A stretch of DNA of 64,000 nt from Bradyrhizobium sp. CCBAU 051011. Lineage in GTDB: Bacteria; Pseudomonadota; Alphaproteobacteria; Rhizobiales; Xanthobacteraceae. A program made the translations under genes and the position numbers. The stretch lies in assembly GCF_009930815.1 (NCBI RefSeq), contig NZ_CP022222.1, positions 5,498,501-5,562,500 on the forward strand. Direction: 5' to 3'. Position 1 is the first letter of the stretch; every line of letters begins with the position of its first letter. Positions 62,009 to 64,000 of this stretch are shown piece by piece. The notes beneath the pieces are model-generated. The model saw only the letters and a program-made list of their open reading frames with translations. It was not told the DNA's origin and did no database searches.

Positions 62009-63863
62009 ATGCAGCCGAAATCAACACTGCCAATGGCGGAAGTGACCATCTTGCCGCTTCGTGCCCGTTCCGCGGACCAGGGTGGCTATCGGCAGTCAGC
62101 CGTGCCGGCCGAACAGCCAGTTGCGCCGGTAACGCAAGGAACGAACGGCGAAACATATCAGGCCGATCGCGCCCTTCATGCGATGCTGGCGCGCATGAGC
62201 GGCGGCATTTCGCCAGCAGCGCTGCTGCTGGCCTATGCGGACTGGCTTTCGCATCTCGCCTGGTCGCCGCAGCGACAGATCGAGATTTCGCAGGATGCGC
62301 TGGTCGAAGCGAAGCGGTTTCTTGAAGCCGTACAACACTTCTATTCGCCCGGGCAGGGACCGTGGTCGCTGATCAGGCCGCCAGCGCAGGACAGGCGCTT
62401 CGATCGGCCGGAGTGGGAACATCCACCATTCAATCTGATGGCGCAGGCGTTTCTACTGAGCCAACAATGGTGGCACAACGCTACCACGGGCGTACGCGGC
62501 GTGGCGAAACAGAACGAAGCGATCGTCGAATTTTCGGTCCGGCAGATGCTGGACGTGCTGTCGCCCTCCAATTTTGCCGCGACCAATCCGGAAGTGCTGC
62601 GGAAATCGTTCGAGAGCGGCGGCAAGAACTTCGTGCGAGGCTGGCATAATTTCTGCACCGACTGGATGAGCCTGGCGTCCGCGGGTCTTGGACCTGTCAA
62701 AACCGACGATTTCGTCGTCGGCGAAACCGTCGCGACGTCGCGCGGCAAGGTGGTGTTCCGCAACGAATTGGTCGAGCTGATCCAGTATTATCCGACCACC
62801 GGCAAAGTGCATCCGGAACCGATCCTGATCGTGCCGGCCTGGACCATGAAGTACTACATTCTCGATCTGTCGCCGCAGAACTCGCTGGTGAAGTATCTCA
62901 CCGGCGAAGGCTTCACCCGTCTTCATGATCTCGTGGCGCAATCCGGACGCGGCCGACCGTGAGGTCGCCTTTGATGACTATCGAAAGCTCGGCGTCAAGG
63001 TCGCGCTCGACACGATCGGCGATATCGTGCCCGATCGCCAGGTTCATGCGCTCGGCTATTGTCTGGGTGGAACGCTGTTGTCGATATCAGCCGCGACCAT
63101 GGCGCGTGACGGTGACGACCGCCTGAAGTCGATCAGCTTGCTTGCCGCGCAAACGGATTTCACCGAGGCCGGCGAGTTGACCCTGTTCATCAACGAAAGC
63201 CAGGTCGCGTTTCTCGAAGACATGATGTGGGAGCGCGGCGTTCTCGATACCACGCAGATGGCGGGCGCATTCCAACTGCTGCGCTCCAACGATCTGATCT
63301 GGTCGCGGCTCACCCGTGATTATTTGATGGGAGAGCGGGCCGCGCCGAGCGATCTGATGGCCTGGAATGCGGATGCCACCCGCCTGCCATACCGGATGCA
63401 TTCCGAGTATCTGCGCAAGCTGTTCCTCAACAATGATCTGGCCGGGGGCCGATACCTCGTCGAGGGCAAGCCGATCTCGCTGTCGGATATTCACACCCCA
63501 ATGTTCGTGGTAGGGACGCTTCGCGATCACGTCGCTCCGTGGAAATCCGTCTATAAGATTCATTATCAGGTCGATGCTGACGTAACCTTCCTTCTCACCA
63601 ACGGCGGCCATAATGCGGGAATCGTGGCGCCTCCCGGCGAGCACGGCCACACCTATCGGGTCAAGACCAAGGCGGCGGAGGCCACCTACACTGGTCCAGA
63701 CGAATGGCTGAAGACTGTGCCGCTGGTTGAAGGATCGTGGTGGCCGGAATGGACGAAGTGGCTGGCCGCGCGATCCAGTGAGCCATCCGAACCGCCGGGC
63801 ATGGGCACCAAACCGGACGAGAGTATTCTGCCCGATGCGCCCGGCGATTACGTTCTTCACTAG
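62009..63863 (+). pseudogene. phaC: PHA synthase gene with a single frameshift
   Basis: The first 301 codons or so encode the PhaC N-terminal domain and core start (RPEWEHPPFNLMAQAFLLSQQWW, FRNELVELIQYYPTTGKVHPEPILIVPAWTMKYYILDLSP), then GEGFT runs off frame at a C-run near 62915. One frame over, MISWRNPDAADREVAFDDY follows, with the active-site G-Y-C-L-G-G, the Asp (LRDHVAPW), the His (GGHNAGIVAPPG) and SWWPEWTKWL at the end. An extra C is the likely cause; it may be a sequencing error, in which case the gene is intact (about 617 residues). It differs from the synthase at 9184. Confidence 0.88.
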
Positions 63864-64000
63864 TTCCCACGAAAGCCACCGATTGAGGCCAGATTTGTCA
63901 TCGGTCCGAGACCCAGCCGAGTTGTTATTCCGCTCCAGAAACCACATTGCGTGGGGTACCTTCGCAAGGGCCCGCGATCTGCCGGGTATTGAACACGATG

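Overview
The window looks like alphaproteobacterial chromosome from the Bradyrhizobium / Rhodopseudomonas group (Nitrobacteraceae). The main reason is a FixL oxygen sensor whose haem His200, Arg220 and phospho-acceptor His291 fall at the same positions as in Bradyrhizobium FixL, followed by FixJ and a single-receiver protein. There are also about twenty FixK/FNR-type sites of the form TTGA-N6-TCAA. No rRNA, tRNA or CRISPR array was seen.

The window reads as a low-oxygen and stress-survival island. Almost every FixK-type box has its centre about 52-90 bp before a start codon, as expected for FNR-class activation. Genes behind boxes include two small cytochromes c, CBS-BON proteins, triple-BON proteins, universal stress proteins, Hsp20/GroEL, a nitroreductase, an alcohol dehydrogenase, a phasin, PAS proteins and a DUF3775 protein. 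Other contents are Lon, FtsH, CbpA/CbpM, two PHA synthases (one frameshifted), phosphoketolase and a GH1-glucokinase-PfkB sugar operon. The functional list overlaps strongly with the mycobacterial DosR dormancy regulon (USPs, CBS protein, alpha-crystallin, nitroreductase, PfkB, nicotinate phosphoribosyltransferase, phosphoribosyltransferase, ribosome hibernation factor).

Layout. 1-5.3 kb: FixK-like regulator, then a leftward operon APC permease / SbmA-like protein / CbpA / CbpM. 5.6-7.5 kb: cytochrome c and CBS-BON + BON genes diverging from twin FixK boxes. 7.7-15.4 kb: CYTH-CHAD pseudogene, then a leftward run of unknown protein / Hsp20 / Lon / NUDIX (broken) / PHA synthase, then ChaB. 15.5-21.9 kb: FtsH, CBS-BON, broken nitroreductase, baeRF-type protein, broken USP and a PAS protein. 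22-25.6 kb: Hsp20-GroEL and BON. 25.7-28.7 kb: a decayed MacB-type exporter. 28.9-35.8 kb: kinase fusion, CBS-BON, broken alanine dehydrogenase, USP, BON, broken hibernation factor and a broken CBS gene fused to an IS110 fragment. 36-40 kb: cytochrome c, broken phosphoribosyltransferase, ChaB and nicotinate phosphoribosyltransferase, DUF3775, PAS. 40-45 kb: sugar module. 46-50.3 kb: USP, a broken SLC13 transporter and a patchwork of duplicated gene ends. 50.6-56 kb: phosphoketolase and fixLJ with a receiver protein. 56-64 kb: USPs, CBS, Hsp20, ADH, phasin and a frameshifted PHA synthase.

Two features stand out: the density of FixK boxes, and the amount of gene decay and shuffling among paralogues, including an inverted duplicate of the FtsH-tail / CBS / nitroreductase segment. 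Many broken genes carry single-base frameshifts, so some may be sequence errors. Others have large deletions, in-frame nonsense changes or fusions that errors would not explain.
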